Numbered from the stretch's first letter, positions 8,174 to 16,934 are shown. The stretch is DNA of 64,000 nucleotides from JANLQX01 sp031423635 (GCA_031423635.1 JANPFX010000221.1:1-64000); one strand, 5' to 3'. Numbers and translations are program-made. Notes: a model not told the origin generated them from the letters alone.

Positions 8174-9319
8174 TCAGCGGACTCCAAGCTCTCGGGCGAT
8201 GATCCCGCGGAGGATCTCGTTCGTTCCTCCACGAAGGGTGAAACCGGGCGCGGAGAGCACTGCATCACCGACGAGTTGATCGAACGCCGGATTCGACCCG
8301 GGCGGTACAAGTTGTCGGGCGACCTCACCGATCTCGGACTCCAAGCGTGTCCCCATGTCCTTGACCAACGCGGCCTCGGTCACCGGAAGACCACCGGTGT
8401 CGAGTGACACCGCCACGGAGATGCACAGCCGTCGAAGGGCAGAGAGACGAGCGACGAGCATGCCGATCTGCGCCGCGGCTTCGTCACTCGGGTTCGGGCC
8501 GACAGCGTCGATCAATGCCGCAAGGAGCGGGAAGGTGGAGAGGTAACGCTCGGGTCCCGACCGTTCGAAGGCAAGCTCGCCGATGACCTGCGCCCATCCG
8601 TTGCCGAGGGTGCCCATCAGGTAGTGCTCGGGCACGAACACGTCGGTCATGACGACTTCGTTGAAGTCGTGGTGGCCGTTGAGCGTGCGGATCGGACGGA
8701 TGTCCACGCCGGGGGCTTGGAGATCCATCACGAACTGACTCATACCGGCATGTTTGGCTCCGGCCTCGGCGACCGGCGTGGTGCGTACGAGGACGATGAA
8801 GAAGTGATTGTTGTGGGCCTGGCTGGTCCATACCTTGGTCCCGTTGAGCAGCCAACCGCCGTCGGTCCTCGTCGCCGTGGACCGGATGCTGGCCAGATCG
8901 GAGCCGGAGTCGGGCTCGCTCATCCCGATGGAGAAGAAGATCTTGCCGGCGACCATGTCGGGGATCAGCTCTCGTTTCGCCTCTTCGGTTCCGTGCTTGA
9001 GGATCGACGGCCCGGACTGGCGGTCGCTGACCCAATGGGCGGCGATCGGGGCCCCATGGGCAAGGAGTTCCTCGACGACGACGAAGCGGTCGAGCGCGGT
9101 GCGTCCGTGACCGCCGTATTCCTTCGACCAGGGGAGGCCGAGGAACCCGGCCGCGCCGAGCTTGGCCGAGAACGACGGATCGTGCTGGGACAGCCAGGTG
9201 TCGCACCGGGGCACGAATGCCCCGTCGGCGATCTCCTTGGCGAGGAAGTCCCGCACGTCGAGGCGGAGTTGCTCGGTCGATGCCGGCAGGGCAGCGGGAG
9301 GAAACGAAAGACGGGCCAC
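8174..9319 (-). CDS. Acyl-CoA dehydrogenase, FadE type
   Basis: 381 residues. Contains IGMSEPDSGSDLASIRSTA and LNGTKVWTSQAHNNHFFIVLVRT (flavin and substrate binding), ELAFERSGPERYL in the C-terminal domain, and the end LRGGTNEILRGIIARELGVR, a typical dehydrogenase terminus. The GTG at 9319 is preceded by CAGACT with 7 nt between, so the mRNA may be leaderless. The next dehydrogenase follows after a single base. The pair probably makes a heteromeric enzyme introducing a 2,3-double bond into a branched or steroid-side-chain acyl-CoA. Confidence 0.9.
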   Translation of the reverse strand: MARLSFPPAALPASTEQLRLDVRDFLAKEIADGAFVPRCDTWLSQHDPSFSAKLGAAGFLGLPWSKEYGGHGRTALDRFVVVEELLAHGAPIAAHWVSDRQSGPSILKHGTEEAKRELIPDMVAGKIFFSIGMSEPDSGSDLASIRSTATRTDGGWLLNGTKVWTSQAHNNHFFIVLVRTTPVAEAGAKHAGMSQFVMDLQAPGVDIRPIRTLNGHHDFNEVVMTDVFVPEHYLMGTLGNGWAQVIGELAFERSGPERYLSTFPLLAALIDAVGPNPSDEAAAQIGMLVARLSALRRLCISVAVSLDTGGLPVTEAALVKDMGTRLESEIGEVARQLVPPGSNPAFDQLVGDAVLSAPGFTLRGGTNEILRGIIARELGVR

Positions 9320-9370
9320 GGGTCCCAGTCTGCCGACAACCCACCACTACCTGCGAACTTGGGATCCGTT

Positions 9371-9433
9371 GGGAGAGAGGTTGCCCCCATATATGGGGGC
9401 AGAACACCTCCGATCGTCGTTGGGAGGTGTTCT
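9371..9433. repeat. 62-bp structured intergenic element, copy A
   Basis: Contains the perfect palindrome GCCCCCATATATGGGGGC (9383-9400) followed directly by a second hairpin, AGAACACCTCC (9401-9411) and GGAGGTGTTCT (9423-9433) with an 11-nt loop. A purine tract GGGAGAGAGGTT precedes the first palindrome. Two further copies lie at 11147-11209 (inverted) and 43151-43213. It sits between the acyl-CoA dehydrogenase start and the alanine dehydrogenase stop. Confidence 0.9.
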
Positions 9434-9470
9434 CCGCAGGCCGGCCGCGGCGAGCGCGGACGATTTCTCG

Positions 9471-10598
9471 TCAGGAAAGAACCGTCGCCAACGGAACGTA
9501 GGGACGGCCGAGCGAGTCGGCGACGACAGCGTTGGTGAGGTGCCCATCGACGCAGTTGAATCCGTGCGCCAACGCCGGGTCGTCCGCCGCCGGGAGCAGC
9601 CCATGGGCAACGTCGGCGACGTACGGGAGAGTTGCGTTGGTCAACGCGTACGTCGACGTATACGGCACCGCTCCCGGCATGTTGCCGACGGCGTAGTGGA
9701 TCACACCGTGGCGCTCGTAGATCGGGTCCGTGTGCGTCGTCTCGTGTGTCGTCGCCACGCACCCGCCCTGATCGACGGCCACGTCGACGATCACCGCGCC
9801 CTTCTTCATTGTCCGGACCATGGCCTCGCTCACCACGACCGGGGCCCGGCCGCCGGCGACAAGCACGGCCCCGATGACCAAGTCGGCATCCGCCACCGCC
9901 CTCTCGACTGCCCCCTGGTTCGATGCCAGCGTGACGACTCGACCGCGTTGGATCTGGTCGACGAAGCGCAGCCGGTCGAGGTTCTTGTCGAGAAGGAGTA
10001 CTTCCGCCTCCATGCCCGCGGCGATCCACGCGGCGTTCCACCCCACGTTCCCCGCTCCGAGGACGACAACGCGTGCCGGCCGGACACCGGGAGCGCCCCC
10101 CATCAGCACCCCTCGCCCGCCGCGGTGACGCTCGAGGAACTGGGCGCCCATCTGTGGGGCGAGCCGTCCCGCCACCTCGCTCATTGGGGCCAGCAACGGC
10201 AGGGCGCCGTTCGCTGTCTGCACGGTCTCGTACGCGATCGCCGTGCACTTGGACGCGAGGAGCGCGTCGGCAACCTCGGGGTACGCGGCAAGGTGGAGGT
10301 ACGTGAACAGCGTGAGGTCTGCGCGGAGGTAGCCGAATTCGGACTCCTGGGGTTCCTTCACCTTCACGACAAGGTCCATGGACCACACGTCGTCGGCCGT
10401 CGGCACGATTTCGGCACCGGCCGCGGCGTAATCGGCATCAGAGATCCCGGCGCCTTCGCCCGCACCTGCCTGCACGTGCACCTGCGCTCCGGTCCGTTCG
10501 AGTTCACGGACCCCATCGGGGGTGAGGGCGACTCGAGACTCCGAGGTCTTGATCTCGGTGGGTATCCCTACGGTGCGGATGACGGTTCGTGGAGTCAT
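9471..10598 (-). CDS. ald: Alanine dehydrogenase
   Basis: NAD-dependent interconversion of L-alanine with pyruvate and ammonia. 375 residues, the normal length. N-terminal GIPTEIKTSESRVALTPDGV binds substrate, LVVKVKEP holds the conserved lysine and TYLHLAA the conserved histidine (about 102). The Rossmann motif VVVLGAGNVGWNAAW is near residue 175, and the end has NAVGNMPGAVPYTSTYALTNATLPY-like sequence typical of the family (HYAVGNMPGAVP). The ATG at 10598 was preferred to an upstream one that would overlap the divergent Lrp gene. CATGCT ends 6 nt before it, a possible -10. Expression is probably controlled by the divergent Lrp-type regulator, as AldR does in mycobacteria. Confidence 0.93.
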   Translation of the reverse strand: MTPRTVIRTVGIPTEIKTSESRVALTPDGVRELERTGAQVHVQAGAGEGAGISDADYAAAGAEIVPTADDVWSMDLVVKVKEPQESEFGYLRADLTLFTYLHLAAYPEVADALLASKCTAIAYETVQTANGALPLLAPMSEVAGRLAPQMGAQFLERHRGGRGVLMGGAPGVRPARVVVLGAGNVGWNAAWIAAGMEAEVLLLDKNLDRLRFVDQIQRGRVVTLASNQGAVERAVADADLVIGAVLVAGGRAPVVVSEAMVRTMKKGAVIVDVAVDQGGCVATTHETTHTDPIYERHGVIHYAVGNMPGAVPYTSTYALTNATLPYVADVAHGLLPAADDPALAHGFNCVDGHLTNAVVADSLGRPYVPLATVLS

Positions 10599-10659
10599 AC
10601 GTCGAGCATGACGGTTAGGCGGCCGCGGAAACTGGCGAAGATCGGGCACAATGGTCGCT

Positions 10660-11103
10660 ATGGCCGATGAATCAAAGGCACTTGATGCTGTTGACCATCG
10701 AATCATTGTCGCGCTGGTCGAACAGGGACGGATGTCGTGGCGAGAGCTCGGCGACTTCGTTCACCTCTCGGCGACCTCTGTCGGCGAGAGGGTCCGTCGT
10801 CTCGAACGGTTCGGCGTTATCACGGGGTACCGCGCCACGGTCGACCCGGAGTTCATTGGTCGGGCGATGCGAGCGGTCGTTGAGGTCCAGTTGCGCCCGG
10901 AGGTCGAGCCGGACCGCTTCGAGGAGCTGCTCGCCAGTCGCGGCGAGGTCACATTCGCGGCGTACGTCACCGGCGCGGCGGACTACGCCGTCCTCGTCGA
11001 CTGTGCCGGCGCCGAGGGGCTCGACGTCTTCACCCGCTGGTGCAAGGCGAACGGTGCCGCCCACACGGAATCACGGGTGGTGCTCCGCCGCGTCGTCGGC
11101 TGA
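10660..11103 (+). CDS. Lrp/AsnC family transcriptional regulator, probable regulator of ald
   Basis: 147 residues from the ATG at 10660. An N-terminal winged helix-turn-helix (DHRIIVALVEQGRMSWRELG then LSATSVGERVRRLERFG) is followed by an effector-binding RAM domain (VVEVQLRPEVEPDRFEELL to the end). CACAAT ends 7 nt before 10660, which supports this start over the ATG at 10651 and suggests a leaderless transcript. It is divergent from ald with about 60 bp between starts. The last codons and stop are part of an 18-bp tandem repeat. Confidence 0.9.
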   Translation: MADESKALDAVDHRIIVALVEQGRMSWRELGDFVHLSATSVGERVRRLERFGVITGYRATVDPEFIGRAMRAVVEVQLRPEVEPDRFEELLASRGEVTFAAYVTGAADYAVLVDCAGAEGLDVFTRWCKANGAAHTESRVVLRRVVG

Positions 11104-11135
11104 GGCGTGGTCGTCGGCTGAGGCGTGGTCGTCGG
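11092..11135. repeat. 18-bp tandem repeat over the stop codon of the Lrp gene
   Basis: GTCGTCGGCTGAGGCGTG occurs at 11092-11109 and 11110-11127, with a third partial copy to 11135. The first copy contains the stop codon TGA (11101-11103). The unit length is a multiple of three. Confidence 0.85.
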
Positions 11136-11146
11136 GGCCGTGCGGC

Positions 11147-11209
11147 CAAACACCTCCTAACGACGTGCGGAGGTGTTTGACCCCCATATATGGGGGCAAC
11201 CTCTCTCCC
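11147..11209. repeat. 62-bp structured intergenic element, copy B (inverted)
   Basis: CAAACACCTCC (11147-11157) and GGAGGTGTTTG (11169-11179) form an 11-bp stem with an 11-nt loop, followed by the palindrome CCCCCATATATGGGGG (11181-11196) and CAACCTCTCTCCC. Compared with copies A and C, the two outer base pairs of the stem are changed on both sides, keeping pairing. It lies between the Lrp gene and potA. Confidence 0.9.
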
Positions 11210-11274
11210 AATGGCCCACCCACCTTTACGTGCTGGAAACAACGGTGAGCTTGGGCTCACGTAGGCTTCGCGCC

Positions 11275-12416
11275 GTGACTGGGGGCCGTGGAGCTGTTCG
11301 GATCGAACGGGTGACGAAGCGATTCGGTTCGATGACTGCGGTCGACGATGTCTCGCTGTCGATCGAGCCCGGCGAGTTCGTCGCCCTGCTCGGCCCATCT
11401 GGGTGTGGCAAGACCACCTGCCTGCGGATGATCGCCGGGTTCGAGCAGCCCGACGAAGGAGAGATCTTCATCTCGGACCAGGCGGTTGCCGGGATGCCCG
11501 CACACAAGCGTGACGTCAACACCGTCTTCCAGAGCTACTCGCTGTTCCCGCACATGAGCGTGCTCGACAACGTCGCCTTCGGTCCACGTTCCCGTGGTGC
11601 CGACAAGGCAACCGCCCGCCAGCAGGCCCAGGACATGCTCGACATCGTTCGCCTGGGTGACTTCGGGTCCCGCAAGCCGTCGCAGATGTCGGGCGGCCAG
11701 CAGCAGCGGGTCGCTCTCGCCCGAGCGCTGGTCAACAAGCCGAGCGCGCTGCTCCTCGACGAACCGCTCGCCGCGCTCGACCTCAAGCTGCGTCAGGCGA
11801 TGCAACTCGAACTGAAACGGATCCAACGCGAGGTCGGTACACCTTCATCTTCGTCACCCACGACCAGGAGGAGGCGCTCACCATGAGCGATCGGATCGCG
11901 GTGATGAGCCAGGGGCGGGTCGAGCAGGTCGGCACCCCCGAAGAGATCTACATGCAACCGTCGACGATCTTCGTCGCGGGTTTCATCGGCTCGGCGAACC
12001 TGCTCCCGGCGACGGTTGTCGGCACGAGCGGTGATCGTGTTTCGGCCCGTGTCGGTGGCGGGGCCCTGGTGGAGTCACCACTGCTCGACCGCAGCTTCAC
12101 CGCGGGGCAGAAGGTCACCGTCATGCTCCGTCCCGAGCGGATCTCGCTCGAAGAGCGCGAGCTCGACGGGCGGGCCGGCATCTGGTCGACGGTCACCAAT
12201 CAGGTGTTCCATGGCGCGTCGAGCGACGTTCATGTCGAAACCGAGGACGGCACCGAGCTCGTGGCCGATCTCGAGGCCGACGACGGCCTGTCGTGCCGTC
12301 CCGGCGAACGACTCTGGATCACCTGGAAGCCGGGGAGCGCATTCGTGCTCCCCGAAGTCACCGAACATGCAGGAGCGACAGGCACCGACCTCGAACAGGT
12401 CGAGGCGTCGCTGTAG
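11275..12416 (+). pseudogene. potA: Polyamine ABC importer ATPase PotA, interrupted by a one-base frameshift
   Basis: ATP-binding subunit for spermidine/putrescine uptake. From the GTG at 11275 (TAGGCT ends 7 nt upstream, so leaderless) the first frame has Walker A GPSGCGKTT, Q-loop NTVFQSYSLFPHMSVLDN, signature SGGQQQR and Walker B LLLDEPLAALD. Near 11838-11841, just after IQREVG, one base is missing: the expected TFIFVTHDQEEALTMSDR with the switch histidine continues in another frame and runs to 12416 through the C-terminal TOBE domain. Restoring one base gives 380 residues, exactly family length. This may be a true mutation or a sequencing error; all other pot genes are intact, which favours error or very recent loss. 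Confidence 0.85.
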
Positions 12417-12476
12417 GTCGACGGACCACCTCACCCACCACAACCAACGTTCGTCCAATTCACTTACGGAGTTCTC

Positions 12477-13622
12477 TTGTCACTCTCTCGTCGCCAGTTC
12501 ATCGTCCGTGCCGGTCTTCTCGCCGGGTTCGGCCCCGGTCTTCTCGCCGCCTGCGGAGGCGACGACAAGTCCGCTCCCGACACCGCGGCCGCTGCGGATG
12601 GCTCCGGTGCCCCGTCGAGCGGTGGCGTCGTCCGCATCGCCGCTTGGCCGTTCTACATCGAGAACGATCAGAACCCGAAGAAGGCGGCCACGATCGCCAA
12701 CTTCATCAAGAAGACGGGCATTGACGTCGACTATCAACTCGCCATCGATGACAACGTGAGCTTCACGGCGAAGTTCGAGGGTGATCTCAAGGCGGGCAAG
12801 GGGATCGGCTTCGACATCGCTCAGCCGACGGCGTGGATGGCTGCGAAGTGGATCGCCAACGGATGGGTCGAGCCGTTCCCGGTCGACAAGATCCCCAACA
12901 AGGTGAACGTGATCGATTCGCTCGCCAGTCCGTCGTGGGATCCTGACCGCTCGAAGTCGCTGCCGTATTCGCTCATCCAGACCGGCATCGCCTACTACCC
13001 CGACAAGATCGACGGCGAGATCACCTCGATCAAGGACCTCTTCAACCCGAAGCTGAAGGGCAAGATCACGATCCTTTCGGAGATGCGGGACTCCGTCGGC
13101 TTCATGCTCTTGATGATGGGCGTGAAGCCTGCTGATGCCAAGCTCGACGAGATGCTCAAGGCCTGCGAGGAGCTAAAGAAGCTGCGTGATGCCGGGCAGT
13201 TCCGCAAGATCACCGGCAACGGCTACATCGAAGACCTCGGCGCCGGCGACACCGCGGCGGCGATGGCATGGTCGGGCGACGTAGCGGGCATCCAGGTAGA
13301 CAATCCCGACCTCAAGTGGGTGCTGCCGAGCGAGGGCGGAATCTTGGCGAGCGACACGCTCATCATCCCGAAGGGCGGGAACGTCGACACCGCAGCGGCC
13401 TGGATCAACTATCTCTACGACCCGACGGTTTCCGGCCCCCTGTTCGAAGCGATCAACTACGGCTCGCCGGTCAAGGGGGCGGCCGATTCGATGACCGCCG
13501 AGGCAAAGGCCAACCCGGTCATTAATCCGGCCGCAGATGCCCCGCTCTACGCCTGGCGTGACCTGACCGACGACGAACAGAACCAGGTCGACGAAGCGTT
13601 CGTCGCCGCGACCCAGCAATAA
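12477..13622 (+). CDS. potD: Polyamine-binding lipoprotein (PotD/PotF type)
   Basis: Receptor of the polyamine importer, 381 residues. Starts with TTG at 12477, with GGAG about 6 nt upstream. The signal peptide has a twin-arginine motif (SRRQFIVRAG) and ends in the lipobox LLAAC, so it is probably exported folded by Tat and then lipid-anchored. The mature part has IAAWPFYIENDQNPKKAATI, GIGFDIAQPTAWMAAKWI and INPAADAPLYAWRDLTDDEQ typical of the spermidine/putrescine-binding family. It lies between potA and potB in one operon. Confidence 0.92.
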   Translation: MSLSRRQFIVRAGLLAGFGPGLLAACGGDDKSAPDTAAAADGSGAPSSGGVVRIAAWPFYIENDQNPKKAATIANFIKKTGIDVDYQLAIDDNVSFTAKFEGDLKAGKGIGFDIAQPTAWMAAKWIANGWVEPFPVDKIPNKVNVIDSLASPSWDPDRSKSLPYSLIQTGIAYYPDKIDGEITSIKDLFNPKLKGKITILSEMRDSVGFMLLMMGVKPADAKLDEMLKACEELKKLRDAGQFRKITGNGYIEDLGAGDTAAAMAWSGDVAGIQVDNPDLKWVLPSEGGILASDTLIIPKGGNVDTAAAWINYLYDPTVSGPLFEAINYGSPVKGAADSMTAEAKANPVINPAADAPLYAWRDLTDDEQNQVDEAFVAATQQ

Positions 13623-13643
13623 GCGCACAGAGGACTTCGGATC

Positions 13644-14504
13644 GTGGCACTCGGGGGAGGGGGCGGGGCGAAACCGGTCGGCGATGGTCTACGCCCGTCG
13701 AATCGCTGGGTGCCGTGGATGCTCCTCGGTCCCGGGCTCGCGTGGTTGTTCGTCTTCTTCGTCATCCCCCTCTTTGAACTGGGCCGAGGCTCGCTTGTTC
13801 GCGGCGGCCTGTCGAACTACTCGAACGTGTTCTCCGACAATGGCGAGGTGATCCTGCGCACCTTCGTGTACGCGTTCATCGCAACGGTGCTGGCGGTGAT
13901 GCTCGGCTATCCGCTGGCGTACTTCATCGCCATGAAGGCCGGTCGATTCAAAACGCTGCTCCTGGCGGCGGTGGTGCTGCCGTTCTTCGTGACCTATCTG
14001 ATCCGCACGCTGGCCTGGAAGATCCTGCTCTTCGGCGATGGCCCGGTCGTCGGGTTCCTGCACTGGACCGGCCTGCTGTCGAAGAACGGTGAGGTGCTCA
14101 ACACGCATGCGGCAGTGATCGGCGCTCTGCTCTACAACTTCCTTCCATTCATGGTGCTGCCCATCTACGTGTCGCTCGACAAGATCGACCGTCGGCTCCT
14201 GGAGGCCGCCCCGGATCTCTACGCCGACGGCCGACGGACGTTCTTCAAGGTCACGCTTCCGCTTTCACTTCCCGGTGTGTTCGCCGGGTCGCTGCTCACG
14301 TTCATCCCGTCGTGCGGCGACTTCGTGAACGCCGAACTGCTCGGCGGAGATCGCCAACGCATGATTGGCAACATCATCGAGAAGAACTTCTTACGGGAGA
14401 ACTTCCGACCGCAGATGAGCGCGTTGTCGTTCGTGTTGATGCTCTTGATCCTCGGGGGCGTGCTGTTGTATGCACGCGTACTTGGCACAGAGGAGTTGGC
14501 ATGA
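13644..14504 (+). CDS. potB: Polyamine ABC importer permease PotB
   Basis: 286 residues with about six membrane helices (first at residues 25-45, WMLLGPGLAWLFVFFVIPLF). The coupling loop reads LLEAAPDLYADGRRTFFKVTLPLSLPGV, the EAA motif of the family. GTG start 21 bp after potD. Its stop overlaps an ATG (ATGA at 14501-14504), the usual way potB couples to potC, but here that ATG leads into a 242-bp insert before potC. Confidence 0.92.
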   Translation: MALGGGGGAKPVGDGLRPSNRWVPWMLLGPGLAWLFVFFVIPLFELGRGSLVRGGLSNYSNVFSDNGEVILRTFVYAFIATVLAVMLGYPLAYFIAMKAGRFKTLLLAAVVLPFFVTYLIRTLAWKILLFGDGPVVGFLHWTGLLSKNGEVLNTHAAVIGALLYNFLPFMVLPIYVSLDKIDRRLLEAAPDLYADGRRTFFKVTLPLSLPGVFAGSLLTFIPSCGDFVNAELLGGDRQRMIGNIIEKNFLRENFRPQMSALSFVLMLLILGGVLLYARVLGTEELA

Positions 14505-14746
14505 GCTGCGGGTTCCCGTCACGCGTTGGTTCCCGCTTCGAGGTCCTGTCACGCGGTCTCCGCTGCTGCGCCCGCTGCGGGGTCCTGTCACCGGGCAGCC
14601 TTCCCACCTTGCGGTACTCGCCCGTTGTGCTCCTTCGTCGCACCGGGTCTCCGTTCCTCGGTGGGCCCCTTCCCGGTGCCACCCCTTCGCTCGTTTGCGG
14701 CCTGCGGGCTGACCTTGATCGCAAACTTGCTGGATTTTCGGTATGA
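14501..14746 (+). other. Anomalous 242-bp stretch between potB and potC, with a doubtful 81-codon ORF
   Basis: potB ends in ATGAG (14501-14505) and potC starts with ATGAG (14743-14747). Removing the 242 bases in between would give a normal ATGA overlap of the two genes. The insert is open for 81 codons and is joined by ATGA to both neighbours, but its translation is Cys/Arg/Ser/Pro-rich, resembles nothing known, and differs from the flanking coding style. It holds three imperfect copies of a GGTCCTGTCAC-like motif and a hairpin around CACCGGGTC...CCTCGGTG. Likely a small inserted repeat element with a 5-bp target duplication; no terminal inverted repeats were seen. Confidence 0.45.
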
Positions 14747-15570
14747 GGAAGCGGTGGCCTTCTCAGGTTCTTGGGGTTTGGGCTGGGGCGGTCGTTGCCT
14801 TTCTGTTTGCGCCGATCTTCGTGGTTGTTCTGTTCTCGTTCAACGAGCCGGGGCGCAAGCTCGCGAATGGCACTTGGGTCACCGGCCGGTACAACTACAA
14901 GTGGGGACGCTTCTCGCTCGACGCATGGAAGAACTGGAATGCCTACCCGGAACTCACGTCGGCGTTCTCCCGGAGCGTGCGCATCGCACTTGTGGTCGTG
15001 CTGATCTCGACGATCCTCGGCACGCTCATGTCGCTGGCACTCGTGAAGTACCGGTTCGCGGGCAAGGGCATCGTGAACATGCTCCTCGTGCTTCCGCTCA
15101 CCATGCCCGAGATCGTGCTCGGCTTCTCTCTGCTCACCCTCTTCGTCACTGCGAACGTCTCCCGAGGTGTGATCACGATTGTTATCGCGCACGTGATGTT
15201 CTGCGTCAGCTACATCACGACCACGGTGAAGGCCCGAATCCGCGGGTTCGACTGGCGGCTCGAAGAAGCGGCAGCCGATCTCGGCGCGAACGCATGGCGT
15301 ACCTTCACCAGGGTCACGCTGCCGATCATCGCTCCCGGCATCGCCGCCGCCGCGCTGCTCACGTTCGCACTCTCGCTCGACGACTTCATCATCACGTACC
15401 TGAACTCCGGACGCGTCGAGACGTTCCCGATCAAGATCTGGATCACGAAGCGCTCGTCGATCCCACCCCAGATCAACGTGTTCGGCACGGTGGTCCTCCT
15501 GTTGTCGCTCGCGCTGTCGATCGGCGGCCTGCTCGGCCAGCGCCGTCGCGGCCGCGTCACCACGCGCTGA
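14743..15570 (+). CDS. potC: Polyamine ABC importer permease PotC
   Basis: 275 residues and six membrane helices, the first being VLGVWAGAVVAFLFAPIFVVVLFSF-like at residues 9-33. The coupling loop is RLEEAAADLGANAWRTFTRVTLPIIAPGI. It ends in a basic tail after the last helix. The start is the ATG of ATGA at 14743, which overlaps the stop of the frame that crosses the upstream insert. Last gene of the pot operon. Confidence 0.92.
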   Translation: MRKRWPSQVLGVWAGAVVAFLFAPIFVVVLFSFNEPGRKLANGTWVTGRYNYKWGRFSLDAWKNWNAYPELTSAFSRSVRIALVVVLISTILGTLMSLALVKYRFAGKGIVNMLLVLPLTMPEIVLGFSLLTLFVTANVSRGVITIVIAHVMFCVSYITTTVKARIRGFDWRLEEAAADLGANAWRTFTRVTLPIIAPGIAAAALLTFALSLDDFIITYLNSGRVETFPIKIWITKRSSIPPQINVFGTVVLLLSLALSIGGLLGQRRRGRVTTR

Positions 15571-15629
15571 CCGCAGTGCCGACCTCAGCAGCTCCGATGA
15601 GCGAACTGACGTTCTAGTCTCAACGGTCG

Positions 15630-16880
15630 ATGGTCAGCACCCGCTCGATTACGAAGCCGATGCCTCTCGCCCAGGCGCGACGGATCGCGCTGGCGGCACA
15701 GGGGTTTGACGAGGCCCGACCCTCTGGTCGCATCGATCGTCGTCACATCCGCAAGCTGCTCGATCGCGTCGGGCTGCTGCAGATCGATTCGGTCAACGTG
15801 TTCGTGAGGTCCGAGGAGCTTCCGGTCTTCGCCCGTCTGGGGCCGCACGACCGTTCGCTGGTGCGGCGGATGGACGCCGACGGGGAGCTCTTCGAATACT
15901 GGGCGCACGAAGCTTCGCTCCTCCCCGTGTCGATGGAACCGCTGTTCCGCCACCGCAAGGAGCGGGCGCTCCTCGGAGGCGACTCGTCGGTGTGGGGCGG
16001 TCTGCGTGATCTGCACCACAAACGGCCGGAGCTGGTTGCGAGCGTCTACGACGAGATCGTCGCCCGTGGCCCGGTGCCGGCAAGTGCGCTGTCGGGGAAC
16101 CGCGGAGCCAAGCGCGAGCACTGGGGGTGGAACTGGGACGACGCGAAGCTCGGCGTCGAGAACCTCTTCTGGACGGGTCGTATTGCTTCCCGTCGGCGCG
16201 CTTCGTCGTTCGAGCGGGAGTACGACCTCGCCGAACGCTGCTTTCCGCCCCATGTGCTCGCGTCGCCGGCGCCGAGCGAGGACGACGCCCGTCGGGAGCT
16301 CGTCCGTCGTTCCGCCAGGGCGCACGGCATCGGCACGGCGAAGTGCCTAGCCGACTACTTCCGGCTCTCCACTGCAGTCGTCCGGCCGATTCTCGACGAG
16401 CTCGTGTCCGACGGAGAGTTGATCCCGACGGTCGTGGACGGCTGGACGGATCGCGCCTTCCTCTGGGCCGACGCAGCGTCGCCTCGACGCATCACCGCAC
16501 GGGCGTTGCTCTCGCCGTTCGACCCCGTGGTGTGGGAACGTACGCGCGCAGAGCAACTGTTCGGATTCCGCTATCGCATCGAGATCTACGTCCCGAAGGA
16601 CAAGCGGGTCCACGGGTACTACGTGCTGCCGTTCCTATTGGGCGACGAGCTCGTTGCCCGTGTCGACCTCAAGAGCGACCGGCAGAACGGGGTTTTGCGG
16701 GTGCAGGCTTCGTGGGGTGAAGTTGGCATCGACGAAACGGAGGTCGTCCACGAGTTGGCCGAAGAACTCCTGCTGATGGCCGAATGGCTCGGGTTGTCCA
16801 ACGGGGTCGAGGTCATGCCAGTCGGCGATCTGCACACGAAGCTCGCAAAGGCGGTCCGGGCCGCACGTCCGGGTTCGTGA
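15630..16880 (+). CDS. YcaQ/AlkX-like winged-helix DNA glycosylase
   Basis: 416 residues, the HTH_42 (formerly DUF1006) family. Escherichia coli YcaQ removes bulky alkylated bases and unhooks interstrand crosslinks; it uses a Gln-x-Asp motif. Here GLLQIDSVNVF places Gln51 and Asp53 in that position. Other family segments are FEYWAHEASLLPV, LLSPFDPVVWERTRAEQLFGFRYRIEIYVP and GYYVLPFLLGDELVARVDLKSDR. TAGTCT lies 9 nt before the ATG, so the leader is absent or very short. It stands alone between the pot operon and a VOC gene. Confidence 0.9.
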   Translation: MVSTRSITKPMPLAQARRIALAAQGFDEARPSGRIDRRHIRKLLDRVGLLQIDSVNVFVRSEELPVFARLGPHDRSLVRRMDADGELFEYWAHEASLLPVSMEPLFRHRKERALLGGDSSVWGGLRDLHHKRPELVASVYDEIVARGPVPASALSGNRGAKREHWGWNWDDAKLGVENLFWTGRIASRRRASSFEREYDLAERCFPPHVLASPAPSEDDARRELVRRSARAHGIGTAKCLADYFRLSTAVVRPILDELVSDGELIPTVVDGWTDRAFLWADAASPRRITARALLSPFDPVVWERTRAEQLFGFRYRIEIYVPKDKRVHGYYVLPFLLGDELVARVDLKSDRQNGVLRVQASWGEVGIDETEVVHELAEELLLMAEWLGLSNGVEVMPVGDLHTKLAKAVRAARPGS

Positions 16881-16934
16881 TCGTCCCCGGCGTGGCGGAC
16901 CTCGGTCGATCTCCGGGTTCTACGCTGTTTCACC

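Noticed and set aside
8965..10386. 473-codon minus-strand frame
   Set aside because: Arginine/glycine/proline-rich translation overlapping alanine dehydrogenase and the acyl-CoA dehydrogenase in another frame; a high-GC shadow.
14312..14500. Earlier start for the ORF in the potB-potC insert
   Set aside because: Lies entirely inside potB in another frame.
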